11,710 nucleotides of DNA from positions 1 through 11,710 of the forward strand of contig CALAKR010000434.1 in assembly GCA_937923225.1 (NCBI GenBank), written 5' to 3'. Positions within the stretch are counted from its first letter, which is position 1, and each line of letters opens with the position of its first letter. Position numbers and translations under genes: made by a program. Shown here piece by piece: positions 1-7,042 of this stretch. The DNA is from an uncultured Aquabacterium sp. GTDB taxonomy: Bacteria > Pseudomonadota > Gammaproteobacteria > Burkholderiales > Burkholderiaceae_C. The notes under the pieces are model-generated. The model did not search any database. It was not told where the DNA came from and saw only the letters and a program-made list of their open reading frames with translations.

Positions 1-399
1 CTGGTGACAGGCGTGGTGGTGCTGGCCGGTTGCGCGCAGATGCAGATCAAGCGCCTGGCCACGCCCGATGGCAGCGAGGTGTATGAACTGCGCGGGCGCG
101 ACCCGGGCCGCCTGGCTGCGGAGGCGTCGCAGCGCTGCCCGCATGGCTACGACACGCTGCGGCAATCGCAGAAAAGCAGCATGCTCGAAAGCCCGCTCAA
201 GCCGGCGCAGCTGTGGAACGACGCCCAGGCCTACCTGGAGGATGCCGGCTCGCAGTCCCAGTTGCTGGTGGCCTGCAAGGCGGCACCGCCTGCCACGGCC
301 GTGACTGCACCGGTGCCCGCACCGGCTCCAGGCCCGGCGCCCGCACCGGTCTCGGCGCCGCTGCCATTGCCTGTCATCACGGACGGCAGCGCGAAGTAG
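1..399 (+). CDS. Putative lipoprotein, 5' end outside window
   Basis: The frame is open from the first base and ends at TAG 397-399. The visible protein begins in a hydrophobic stretch followed by a lipobox Leu-Ala-Gly-Cys, with the Cys codon at 31-33. This fits a type II signal peptide whose positively charged start lies upstream of the window, so the GTG at position 4 is unlikely to be the true start. After the Cys come about 85 ordinary mixed residues containing two further cysteines, then a tail rich in Ala and Pro encoded by imperfect 12-base repeats. I do not recognise the family. It is probably anchored in a membrane facing the periplasm. Its last 169 bases overlap, antisense, the 3' end of the facing kinase gene. 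The lipobox and normal composition support it as a real gene; the function is unknown. Confidence 0.7.
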   Translation: MVTGVVVLAGCAQMQIKRLATPDGSEVYELRGRDPGRLAAEASQRCPHGYDTLRQSQKSSMLESPLKPAQLWNDAQAYLEDAGSQSQLLVACKAAPPATAVTAPVPAPAPGPAPAPVSAPLPLPVITDGSAK

Positions 400-1565
400 A
401 AGGGGGCACCCCGGCCGGTTTCGCTTTCGGCCCACACGCGCCCGCCGTGCTTGAGCACGATGCGCTTGACCGACGACAGCCCGATGCCGATACCCTCGAA
501 GGCGGTGCCAGCATGCAGGCGCGAAAACGCGGCGAACAGCTTGTGCGCGTACTGCGCATCGAAGCCCACCCCGTTGTCGGTGACCCAGTAGACGCATTCG
601 TCCTGCTCGGCCACGCCATTGATCACGATGCGTGGCGGCAGGCTCTGCCGGGAGTACTTCAGGGCGTTGGAGATCAGGTTGCTCCACACGTGCGCCAGCA
701 TGTGCCGATCGCCCTCGACGTTGGGCAGGCTGGAGATGGCCCAGTCCACATGCCGTGTGCTTTGGCCTTGCAGCACCTGCGCACCTTGTGTCTGCTCTTC
801 GATCACCTGGCGCACCAGGGCATTCATGTCCACCTGGCCGCGTTGCAGCGGCGTGTGACCCAGGCGCGCGAAGGTCAGGAAATCCGACACCATCTGCGTC
901 ATGTGCTGGCCGATGGTCTGGATGCGCTGCAGATGCAGTCTGTCCGTGTCGTTCAGCCGGTTGCCGCTGGTCATGTCCAGCAGTTGGGCAAAGCCCAGGA
1001 TCTGTGACAGCGGGGTGCGCAGGTCGTGCGACACGGAGGCGCAGAAGGCATCGAGCTCCTGGTTGGCCGAGGCCAGCTCGGTGTTGCGCTCGCCCAGCAA
1101 CGCGTTGAGGCGCTGCAGTTCACGGGCGGCCTGTTCGCGCTCCTGCACCTGGCGCTCCAGCGCGATGCGCGAGGCGGCCAGCTCGATGAACACCTCCACC
1201 TTGGAGCGCAGCACGGCGGGCACGGCCGGCTTCATCAGGTAGTCGACCGCGCCGGCCGAGTAGCCCTCGAACATGGCGTCGTCGCTTTTCTCGGTGCCGG
1301 TCAGGAAGATGATGGGCGTGCTGCGCGAGCGCGGCCGGCTGCGGATCATGGCCGCGGCCTCGAAGCCGTTCATGTCGGGCATGCGCACGTCCAGCAGGAT
1401 CACGGCGAAGTCGTCGTGCAGCAACTGCCGCAGCGCCTCGGTGCCCGATTGCGCCCGCACCAGCCGCTGCCCCAGGGGTTCGAGGATGGCCTCGAGTGAC
1501 AGCAGGTTGGCTTCGACGTCATCGACCATCAGGATGTTGACGGTGGGTTGGTCTGGCTGGCCCAT
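231..1565 (-). CDS. Response regulator-histidine kinase (REC-HisKA-HATPase), soluble
   Basis: A 444-residue protein with no membrane segment. Residues 9-125 form a receiver domain with the acidic pair D15/D16, phospho-acceptor D59 in LLDVRMPD, T89 and K112 followed by Pro, so it looks fully active. Residues 128-172 are a charged helix leading into HisKA, with the phospho-accepting H180 in SVSHDLRTPL. The HATPase domain follows with the N-box (N296, N300), G1 box DNGVGF (330-335) and G2 box GIGIGLS (358-364). The recognisable kinase fold ends at FYFALP, residue 394. The last 50 residues are Gly/Ala-rich and antisense to the lipoprotein gene, and probably carry no domain. The ATG is supported by GAGGGA six bases upstream. 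As third gene of the kinase-CheR operon it probably receives phosphate through its N-terminal receiver and controls its own kinase. Its output target is not visible. Confidence 0.9.
   Translation of the reverse strand: MGQPDQPTVNILMVDDVEANLLSLEAILEPLGQRLVRAQSGTEALRQLLHDDFAVILLDVRMPDMNGFEAAAMIRSRPRSRSTPIIFLTGTEKSDDAMFEGYSAGAVDYLMKPAVPAVLRSKVEVFIELAASRIALERQVQEREQAARELQRLNALLGERNTELASANQELDAFCASVSHDLRTPLSQILGFAQLLDMTSGNRLNDTDRLHLQRIQTIGQHMTQMVSDFLTFARLGHTPLQRGQVDMNALVRQVIEEQTQGAQVLQGQSTRHVDWAISSLPNVEGDRHMLAHVWSNLISNALKYSRQSLPPRIVINGVAEQDECVYWVTDNGVGFDAQYAHKLFAAFSRLHAGTAFEGIGIGLSSVKRIVLKHGGRVWAESETGRGAPFYFALPSVMTGNGSGAETGAGAGPGAGAGTGAVTAVAGGAALQATSNWDCEPASSR
307..360. repeat. Imperfect 12-bp tandem repeat in overlap region
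   Basis: Four consecutive 12-base units start at 307, 319, 331 and 343, plus a half unit at 355-360. They are variants of GCACCGGTGCCC. On the plus strand each unit encodes an Ala-Pro-x-Pro type tetrapeptide of the lipoprotein tail. On the minus strand the same bases give the Gly/Ala-rich end of the receiver-kinase reading frame. Units differ at several bases, so this is degenerate low-complexity coding sequence rather than a clean minisatellite. Confidence 0.6.
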
Positions 1566-1589
1566 GGTGATTCCCTCGATGCAGTGCCC

Positions 1590-2441
1590 TCAGCGGATGC
1601 GCTGGAACAGTGGCTCCCCCCTTCCCAGCTGCCGATAATCGGCTCGGTGGGGCGAATGCCGCAGTGACTCTCCGATGCCCAGCCCCAGGTGTCCCAGCGG
1701 CGTGAGGCTCTGGTGGAGCAGTCGGTGGGCCTGCTCCTGCCCGATCTCATCGAAGTACATCGTCACGTTTCGGCAGGAAATGAACTGAAATTCATTGAAC
1801 GAGCCGTCTGTGAGCAGGTTGTGCACGCTGAAAACCACGCCGTCGATCAGCGCGGGGTGAAAACGCAGCTGCCCGTCCTGCAGCTGGCAGTAGTCCAGCA
1901 GGTTGCCCTGGCCGCCGGCCTCCTGGTAGGCCCTTTCATGATCTGCAAGCTGATAGGGCTCGATCAGGCCCTGCTGGGCTTTGGCGATCACGGTGGCGCT
2001 CAGGTCGGTGGCATAGAGGCGGCAGCGCTTGTCCAGGCCCGCCTCGTGCAGCAGGATGCGGTAGCTGAAGAGCTCTTCACCGGTGGCGCAGGCGGCCACC
2101 CACAGCCGGGGGCTGGGGTAGGTGGCGAGCAGGCCGATTTGCTGGCGCACCAACTGGAAGTAGGTGGCATCGCGACACAGCGAGGTCACGTGCAGCGTCA
2201 TGTCGCCCTGCAGGCGCGCCAGGCAGGCGCGGTCGGCGCGGGCCTTGTCCAGCAGGGCGGTGAGCGAGCCGGTGGCCTCCAGATCCAGGCGCGGCAACAG
2301 CCGCCGCAGCAGCGCCGAGCGCTGGTAGCGGGTGAAATCGATGCCGGTGAGCGCCGAGATGCCCTTCACGAACTCCGTCAGCTCGGCCTGCAGGGCCGGC
2401 GTCAGGGCCGAAGGCAAGGGCGTGGGCGGCGGCAGTGTCAT
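1590..2441 (-). CDS. cheR: CheR-type SAM-dependent protein methyltransferase
   Basis: A 283-residue protein, the normal length for CheR enzymes, which transfer methyl from S-adenosylmethionine to glutamate side chains. Residues 15-75 resemble the helical N-terminal domain (TGIDFTRYQRSALLRRLLPRL). MTLHVTSLCRD (81-91) sits where classical CheR has the N-T-x-F-F-R motif. WVAACATGEELFSYRILL (114-131) is the SAM-binding loop, with the TGEE core intact. LYATDLS (142-148) matches the second SAM contact, and FISCRNVTMYFD (220-231) is the typical C-terminal motif. The gene lies 40 bases after the hybrid kinase and 24 before the receiver-kinase, so co-transcription is likely. No CheB or chemoreceptor is nearby, so a role in signalling other than classical chemotaxis is inferred. 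No good ribosome-binding site precedes the ATG, but no better in-frame ATG exists. Confidence 0.88.
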   Translation of the reverse strand: MTLPPPTPLPSALTPALQAELTEFVKGISALTGIDFTRYQRSALLRRLLPRLDLEATGSLTALLDKARADRACLARLQGDMTLHVTSLCRDATYFQLVRQQIGLLATYPSPRLWVAACATGEELFSYRILLHEAGLDKRCRLYATDLSATVIAKAQQGLIEPYQLADHERAYQEAGGQGNLLDYCQLQDGQLRFHPALIDGVVFSVHNLLTDGSFNEFQFISCRNVTMYFDEIGQEQAHRLLHQSLTPLGHLGLGIGESLRHSPHRADYRQLGRGEPLFQRIR

Positions 2442-2481
2442 CGTCAGCGGAGCATGGGCGGGGGAACGTCGAGAACACCAC

Positions 2482-5400
2482 CTAGCGTGCCAGCCAGACG
2501 CGGATCATGGCGCGCAGATGGTCCATGTCCACAGGCTTGGACAGGTAATCGGAGGCACCGGCCTCCAGACAGGTGTCGCGGTCACCTGGCATGGCCTTGG
2601 CGGTCACGGCGATGATGGGCAGGGCTTCGAACTCGGGGATGGCACGGATGCGGCGGGTGGTTTCCAGGCCGTCCACGTTGGGCATCATCACGTCCATCAG
2701 CACGAGGGCGGTGTCGGGATGGGCCTGCAGCGCGGCGATGCCCTCCAGCCCGCCTTCCGCATGGTGAACGACGGCGCCGTAGACCTCCAGCGCGGCGGAG
2801 ATGGCGAAGATGTTGCGAACATCGTCATCGACCACCAGCACCTTGCGGCCGGCCAGTACCGGGTCGTGCTGGCGGCTCTTGTCGATCAGCGCGCGGGTGG
2901 CGGGCGAGATCTTCGAGGGCCAGCGGCTGAGCAGCAGGGTGAGTTCGTCGATCAGGCGCTCGGGCGAACTGGCGCCCTTGACGATCAGCGCCTGGGCGTT
3001 CTTCATCAGCGACAGCTCTTCTTCACGCTCCATGTGGCGTGCGGTGTAGATGATGATGGGCGGGCACTGCTTGCCCAGCTTGTCGGCCAGCTGCTGCATC
3101 AGGGTGCCGCCGTCCATGTCGGGCAGGCCCAGGTCGATCACCACGCAGTCCAGGCGGTCGCCTTCCATGACCTTGAGGGCTTCGGCGCCTGTGCCCACGC
3201 CCTTGGCCTTGATGTCGCCATTGCCGATCAGGTCCAGGATGGCGGCGCGCTGGGTGGCGTCGTCTTCCACCACCAGCACGTTGCGCTGCGGTTGAGTGAG
3301 GCGGTCGAGCCGGTCGTTGATGGTGTCCTGCAGGGCCTGCACGGATTCCAGTGGCAACAGGGTGTACGAGGCAGCGCCCAGGCGCAGGGCCCGCTGCTTG
3401 TGCTCTAGATGGCACAGCGCGTGCACGCCGATGTGGCGGGTGCGGGCATCCTGCTTGAGCTGGCTCATGGCCGTCCAGCTTGGCGCGTCGTCGTCGGACA
3501 GATCGAGCACCACCATGGCCGGCGCGTGGGTCACGCACTGCTGCAGCAGCGCATCGGGGTTGGGCACGTGCACGGGCGAGAGCTCGCGCAGGGCGGCCAG
3601 CGAGGCCAGCGCACTGACCAGCGTCTGCTGGCGGGTGGCCACCACCAGCGCACGGCGCTCGGCATCCACGCTGTGGCCGTCCGCCGCGCCGGTCGCGCCT
3701 GCCGGGGCCGGGCGCGTGGCCGTGGCGGGGGCCGCCGGTGCGCGCGCAGGCACCACCGAGAGGCTGGGCGGCGTGACCGGCCGTGAGGCGGGCGATGTGG
3801 CCGGGGCCGTGTCGTCCGCCGCGGCCGCATCGGCCGGCGGCCGCGGCGTCACGGTGGATTCATTGGGTGGCCCGCCTTCAGGCAGCTCCAGGCTGAAGCG
3901 GCTGCCCTTGCCCGGCTCGCTGCGCACGGCCACGCTGCCGCCCAGCAGCTTGGCCAACTTCAGGCTGATGGACAGACCCAGGCCGGTGCCGCCGTACTGG
4001 CGCGAGATGCCTGAATCCCCTTGCTGGAAGGCCTCGAAGATCAGCGCCTGCTTTTCGGGCGGGATGCCGATGCCGGTGTCCACCACCGTCATGGCCACGC
4101 GCGATTCGTGCGGCGGCAGGCCGGGCACGCGCGAGATGTGCAGCGTGACGCCGCCCTGCGAGGTGAACTTGAAGGCGTTGGACAGCAGGTTCTTGAGGAT
4201 CTGCCACAGCCGGCCCGGGTCGGTGTTCAGGCCGGGGCTCAGCTGCGGGTCGAGCTCGATGGTGAAATCCAGGTTCTTGGCCTGGGCCACGTGGCGGAAG
4301 CCCGATTCGGCCAGGCGCACCACCTCGGCGTAGTCCATGGGCTCGACATCGATGCGCACCTTGCCCGATTCGATGCGGGCCAGGTCCAGGATCTCGTTGA
4401 TCTGCTGCAGCAGGTCGGTGCCCGATTCATGGATGGTGCGTGCGTACTGCTGCTGCTTGGGCGACAGCGGCGTGTCGGCATCCTCGGCCAGCAGCTTGGA
4501 CAGGATCAGCAGGCTGTTGAGCGGGGTGCGCAGTTCGTGGCTCATGTTGGCCAGGAACTCGGATTTGAAGGCCGACGTCTCGGCCAGCTGGCGGGCCTTG
4601 AGGTCCAGCGTCTGCGTGAGTTCGCGCAGCTCCTTGTTGGCCTGGTGCTGCTCTTCGTTGGCCAGGCGCAGCTCTTCCTGCTGCTCGCGGGCCAGGCGTT
4701 CGGAGGCGCGCAACTGGTCGGTCTGCAGGGCGAGTTCTTCGTTGCTCTCCTGCAGGGCCTGGCGCTGGTGCTCCAGCGTGCGGGCCAGCTCGGTCTGGGT
4801 CTTGAGTGCGGCATCGGTGGCGCGGCGGGCTTCCAGGGTGTCGAGCACCAGGCCCAGCGCCACGTTGAAGCGCGCCAGAAAATCGCTCTGCGCCTCGTTC
4901 AGGGGCTGCAGCAGCGCCACCTCCAGCACGGCGCGCACGCGCGATTCGAACAGGATGGGTGTGACGTAAAGCTGGCGCGGTGGGGTGGAGCCCAGCGCCG
5001 AGCTGACCTTCACATAGCCCTCGGGCAGGTCCGCCACGACCAGGGGCTTGGCCTCGGCCAGGCACTGGCCCGCCAGGCCTTGCCCTTCGGTGATGCGTTC
5101 AGGAGCGCTCTGGGCGGCGAAGTGAGCGCAACGCACCAGCGAGGCCTGGCCTTGTGCATCATCCTGCCGCAGGTAGAGCACCAGAAAGGGCGCCTTGAGC
5201 ACCTCGGCCAGGCGCGAGAGCGTGGCCTCGGTGATGCTGGTGAGCGAGCCACCGCCCTGGAACAGTTGGGTGAAGCCCGCCAGTTGGGACTTGACCCAGA
5301 CTTCCTGCGCGGTGGCCTGCTCACGCGTTTCGATCTGCTCGACCATGCGGTTGAACACCGTGGCCACGCGGCCGATCTCGTCATGGGTGTGCGATTCGAC

Positions 5401-6066
5401 GCGGTGGGTGTAGTCGCCGTCACCCACCCGTTGGGCGCCGGCCTCCAGGCGCTGCAGAGGGCGTGTGATGGCCCGCACCACGGCCAGGCCGATCAGGAAG
5501 ACAACCGTGCAGGCAACCGCCGTGCTGATCAGCACGCCCTGGTTGCTGCGCTGCAGGGTGACAAGCTGCCTTTCGCGGCGCTCGCGCAGCAGAGTGCGTT
5601 CGACATCGGCAACGGCACTCAGGGCCTGGCGCGAGGGGTTGTCCTGGTGGCGTTCCGGGTCGAGCAGCAGGCTGTCGCGCGGCACGTCCATCGAGCCCAG
5701 CAACTCGGTGAGGTAGGTGCTGACCGCGACCTCGGCCTGGCCAACGCGGACCTGCTGTTCCGCGTTGTCGCGCGTGAGCATGCGCAACTGCTGTAGCGAG
5801 GTGGTGGCCTGGGCTGCGGCTTCGCGGGCGCGGTGGCGGAACTCGTCGCGCCCGCTCAGGCGCTGGGAGGCCACGCTGCCTTCGGTGCGTGCCAGGTGGC
5901 TTTCGACGCGATCGACTTCCTGCAGCACCTCCAGCGTGTGGATCACCCACTGGCGGTCTTCGGCGATGTCATCAAGCCGATCGTAAAAGAACCAGCCGAC
6001 CGTGAGCAGCGCGAGCAGTGCCGGCAAGAAACTGAGCGCGAGCTTGGTGGCAATGGACAGCTTCAT
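2482..6066 (-). CDS. Membrane hybrid histidine kinase, CHASE3-HAMP-GAF-HisKA-HATPase-REC3
   Basis: A 1194-residue sensor kinase. Helix 1 (about 9-28) and helix 2 (178-198) bracket a helical periplasmic region of CHASE3 type, recognisable by LTRDNAEQQVRVGQAE near 97-112. Then come HAMP (199-250), GAF (about 262-412), a long Gln/Glu-rich coiled coil (413-500), HisKA with H510 in NMSHELRTPL, and HATPase with N626/N630, DTGIGIP (663-669) and GGTGLGLS (692-699). A Pro/Ala linker (731-800) leads to three receivers. The first (about 806-925) is degenerate: Ala-Thr replaces the acidic pair and Leu904 the lysine, though D855 remains. The second keeps D935/D936, D978, T1008 and K1030. The third keeps D1080-D1082, D1125, T1155 and K1177-Pro. 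The frame is open to an ATG at 6141, but the ATG at 6066 has GGGG seven bases upstream and places the first helix properly. It is the first gene of the CheR operon. The signal is unknown. Confidence 0.93.
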   Translation of the reverse strand: MKLSIATKLALSFLPALLALLTVGWFFYDRLDDIAEDRQWVIHTLEVLQEVDRVESHLARTEGSVASQRLSGRDEFRHRAREAAAQATTSLQQLRMLTRDNAEQQVRVGQAEVAVSTYLTELLGSMDVPRDSLLLDPERHQDNPSRQALSAVADVERTLLRERRERQLVTLQRSNQGVLISTAVACTVVFLIGLAVVRAITRPLQRLEAGAQRVGDGDYTHRVESHTHDEIGRVATVFNRMVEQIETREQATAQEVWVKSQLAGFTQLFQGGGSLTSITEATLSRLAEVLKAPFLVLYLRQDDAQGQASLVRCAHFAAQSAPERITEGQGLAGQCLAEAKPLVVADLPEGYVKVSSALGSTPPRQLYVTPILFESRVRAVLEVALLQPLNEAQSDFLARFNVALGLVLDTLEARRATDAALKTQTELARTLEHQRQALQESNEELALQTDQLRASERLAREQQEELRLANEEQHQANKELRELTQTLDLKARQLAETSAFKSEFLANMSHELRTPLNSLLILSKLLAEDADTPLSPKQQQYARTIHESGTDLLQQINEILDLARIESGKVRIDVEPMDYAEVVRLAESGFRHVAQAKNLDFTIELDPQLSPGLNTDPGRLWQILKNLLSNAFKFTSQGGVTLHISRVPGLPPHESRVAMTVVDTGIGIPPEKQALIFEAFQQGDSGISRQYGGTGLGLSISLKLAKLLGGSVAVRSEPGKGSRFSLELPEGGPPNESTVTPRPPADAAAADDTAPATSPASRPVTPPSLSVVPARAPAAPATATRPAPAGATGAADGHSVDAERRALVVATRQQTLVSALASLAALRELSPVHVPNPDALLQQCVTHAPAMVVLDLSDDDAPSWTAMSQLKQDARTRHIGVHALCHLEHKQRALRLGAASYTLLPLESVQALQDTINDRLDRLTQPQRNVLVVEDDATQRAAILDLIGNGDIKAKGVGTGAEALKVMEGDRLDCVVIDLGLPDMDGGTLMQQLADKLGKQCPPIIIYTARHMEREEELSLMKNAQALIVKGASSPERLIDELTLLLSRWPSKISPATRALIDKSRQHDPVLAGRKVLVVDDDVRNIFAISAALEVYGAVVHHAEGGLEGIAALQAHPDTALVLMDVMMPNVDGLETTRRIRAIPEFEALPIIAVTAKAMPGDRDTCLEAGASDYLSKPVDMDHLRAMIRVWLAR

Positions 6067-6072
6067 GGACCA

Positions 6073-6078
6073 TCCCCG
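6073..6078 (-). promoter_or_regulatory. Ribosome-binding site of the hybrid kinase
   Basis: The minus strand reads CGGGGA, with the GGGG run seven bases before the ATG at 6066. This favours 6066 over the in-frame ATG at 6141, whose extra 25 residues are polar and would displace the first membrane helix from the N-terminus. Confidence 0.55.
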
Positions 6079-6213
6079 TCTTATTTGTGTGATCTGACCA
6101 TGATAGGCCGATGTGCGGTTGTTGGGGCGCGTTTTGCACAAGGCGGGTGCGCGTGCGTGTTGCAGGCGTCACATTTGTGCGCAGCGTAGCCCCAAGGCGT
6201 CATCTTGATGCAA

Positions 6214-6241
6214 GCAGGGCCATGGCGGTGGGCCACCCTGC
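6214..6241 (-). terminator. Weak hairpin after the YkgJ gene
   Basis: GCAGGG (6214-6219) can pair with CCCTGC (6236-6241), and an inner CCA/TGG can extend the stem with a four-base bulge. It begins eight bases past the YkgJ stop codon. No clear run of T follows on the minus strand, so at best it is a weak terminator and may be chance pairing in GC-rich DNA. Confidence 0.22.
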
Positions 6242-6248
6242 GGCGCGA

Positions 6249-6569
6249 TCAGGCAGGCAGGCCGTGGCGCGCGCGCGCCGTGAGGCATTGCGCATCGCCC
6301 GGCATCACCTCGCGGCAGGGCGAGGGGCGGTGTTCGTAGATGGTGCAGCCGATCGGCCCGCCCACCGGGCCCTGCAGCGCGGCGCACCGGGGCTGGCGGG
6401 CGTTCGTGCCCTGCATGCACAGCAGGTGCGGGCTGAGCGGCTCGGTCAGCGCAGCAGGCACGCCGAAGGTGCCGGGGCCGTGCGCGCTCTCGGCCTCGGC
6501 CCAGTAGAACGAGACGCGGAAGCTGGCGCAGCAGGCGCCGCATTGCTGGCAATCGAAGGCCGGGTCCAT
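6249..6569 (-). CDS. YkgJ-family cysteine-cluster protein
   Basis: A 106-residue soluble protein with nine cysteines. The N-terminus has C-x2-C-x2-C-C (C7, C10, C13, C14), followed by C51, C62, C75, and a C-terminal Y-E-H-R-P-x-x-C-R segment with C85, then C95. This is the YkgJ/UPF0153 pattern (CxxCxxCC plus a later Y..RP..CR motif). The family is thought to bind a metal, zinc or an Fe-S cluster, and its biochemical role is not established. The length is normal for the small members. The ATG at 6569 directly precedes the first cluster, with no strong ribosome-binding site. The gene appears to be transcribed alone: the membrane-protein gene to its right points away, and 182 bases separate it from the kinase operon. 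Confidence 0.85.
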   Translation of the reverse strand: MDPAFDCQQCGACCASFRVSFYWAEAESAHGPGTFGVPAALTEPLSPHLLCMQGTNARQPRCAALQGPVGGPIGCTIYEHRPSPCREVMPGDAQCLTARARHGLPA

Positions 6570-6769
6570 GAGCGGGGAGACAAACGGGTCAGGGCGCCGA
6601 TGTTACCGGGCCCGGCCTGGTGATCCCGCATCCGTGTTGTGGGCATTGCCTGACAACGCTTTGGGCCGATGCCGACGGCGCGTTTGTCGGGCCATGGGCA
6701 ACATTCGCTCACAGGCCTTCGAAAGGCCGCATCGGACAACACACAGGACACCGAGAAAGGGATCACATC
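6570..6769. promoter_or_regulatory. Divergent intergenic region with small inverted repeat
   Basis: These 200 bases separate two divergent genes and must serve the start of both. The clearest structure is the inverted repeat GGCCTT-CGA-AAGGCC at 6714-6728, 41 bases before the membrane-protein ATG. It would form a six-pair hairpin in that transcript's leader or could be an operator. An upstream ATG at 6620 is in frame with the membrane protein, but the intervening residues look non-coding. No confident -35/-10 pair was found. Confidence 0.35.
6757..6762 (+). promoter_or_regulatory. Ribosome-binding site of the small membrane protein
   Basis: AAGGGA lies seven bases before the ATG at 6770. This selects that start over the in-frame ATG at 6620, which would add 50 polar residues ahead of the first membrane helix. 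Confidence 0.6.
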
Positions 6770-6991
6770 ATGAACGCAACTCGCATCATCGGGATCGTGC
6801 TGCTGGTGGCGGGCGCCGCGGCGCTGGCCATGGGCACCTTCAGCTACACCAAGGAAACGCACAAGGGCCAGCTGGGCCCCATCGAGCTCTCGGTCGATGA
6901 GAAGCGCGACGTCAACATCCCCACCTGGGCCGGTGTGGCCGTGATCGTGGTGGGTGGCGCGCTGGTGGCGGTGGGCGGCAAGCGTCGCTGA
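6770..6991 (+). CDS. Small membrane protein with two predicted helices
   Basis: A 73-residue protein. Helix 1 (about 5-24, RIIGIVLLVAGAAALAMGTF) is followed by a polar segment (SYTKETHKGQLGPIELSVDEKRDVNIP), and helix 2 (about 52-69, WAGVAVIVVGGALVAVG) ends in a Lys-Arg-Arg tail. The layout, with a Gly-Pro-Ile in the loop, resembles short uncharacterised inner-membrane proteins (DUF3185-like) found in many proteobacteria; I do not recognise a named family with certainty. It stands alone, divergent from the YkgJ gene and convergent with the TetR gene. The start is set by the AAGGGA site and the helix position. Function unknown. Confidence 0.75.
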   Translation: MNATRIIGIVLLVAGAAALAMGTFSYTKETHKGQLGPIELSVDEKRDVNIPTWAGVAVIVVGGALVAVGGKRR

Positions 6992-7042
6992 GCTGGAGTG
7001 TTGCTGCAAGTGTTGCTGGAGGCGGGCAGGACAAGAGCGCCC

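Larger units (their letters stand above)
6067..6248 (-). promoter_or_regulatory. Gap likely holding the kinase operon promoter
   Basis: These 182 bases separate the end of the YkgJ gene from the start of the kinase operon, both on the minus strand. The promoter of the three-gene operon most likely lies here, because this part is less GC-rich than its surroundings. A TATCAT hexamer on the minus strand at 6105-6100 could be a -10 box, but no convincing -35 box stands 16-18 bases from it, so no exact promoter is claimed. Confidence 0.3.

Noticed and set aside
2332..3408. Open plus-strand frame of 358 codons antisense to the receiver domains
   Set aside because: Same cause: a shadow of the receiver-coding region with no recognisable motif of its own.
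4021..5796. Open plus-strand frame of 591 codons antisense to the hybrid kinase
   Set aside because: It is the antisense shadow of a clearly coding high-GC gene. The composition is rich in Gly, Gln, Leu and His with no domain, and the opposite strand has many exact kinase motifs.
6169..6552. Overlapping minus-strand frame of 127 codons in the YkgJ region
   Set aside because: It is Arg/Leu/Pro-rich without motifs, while the YkgJ frame has the full set of conserved cysteines.
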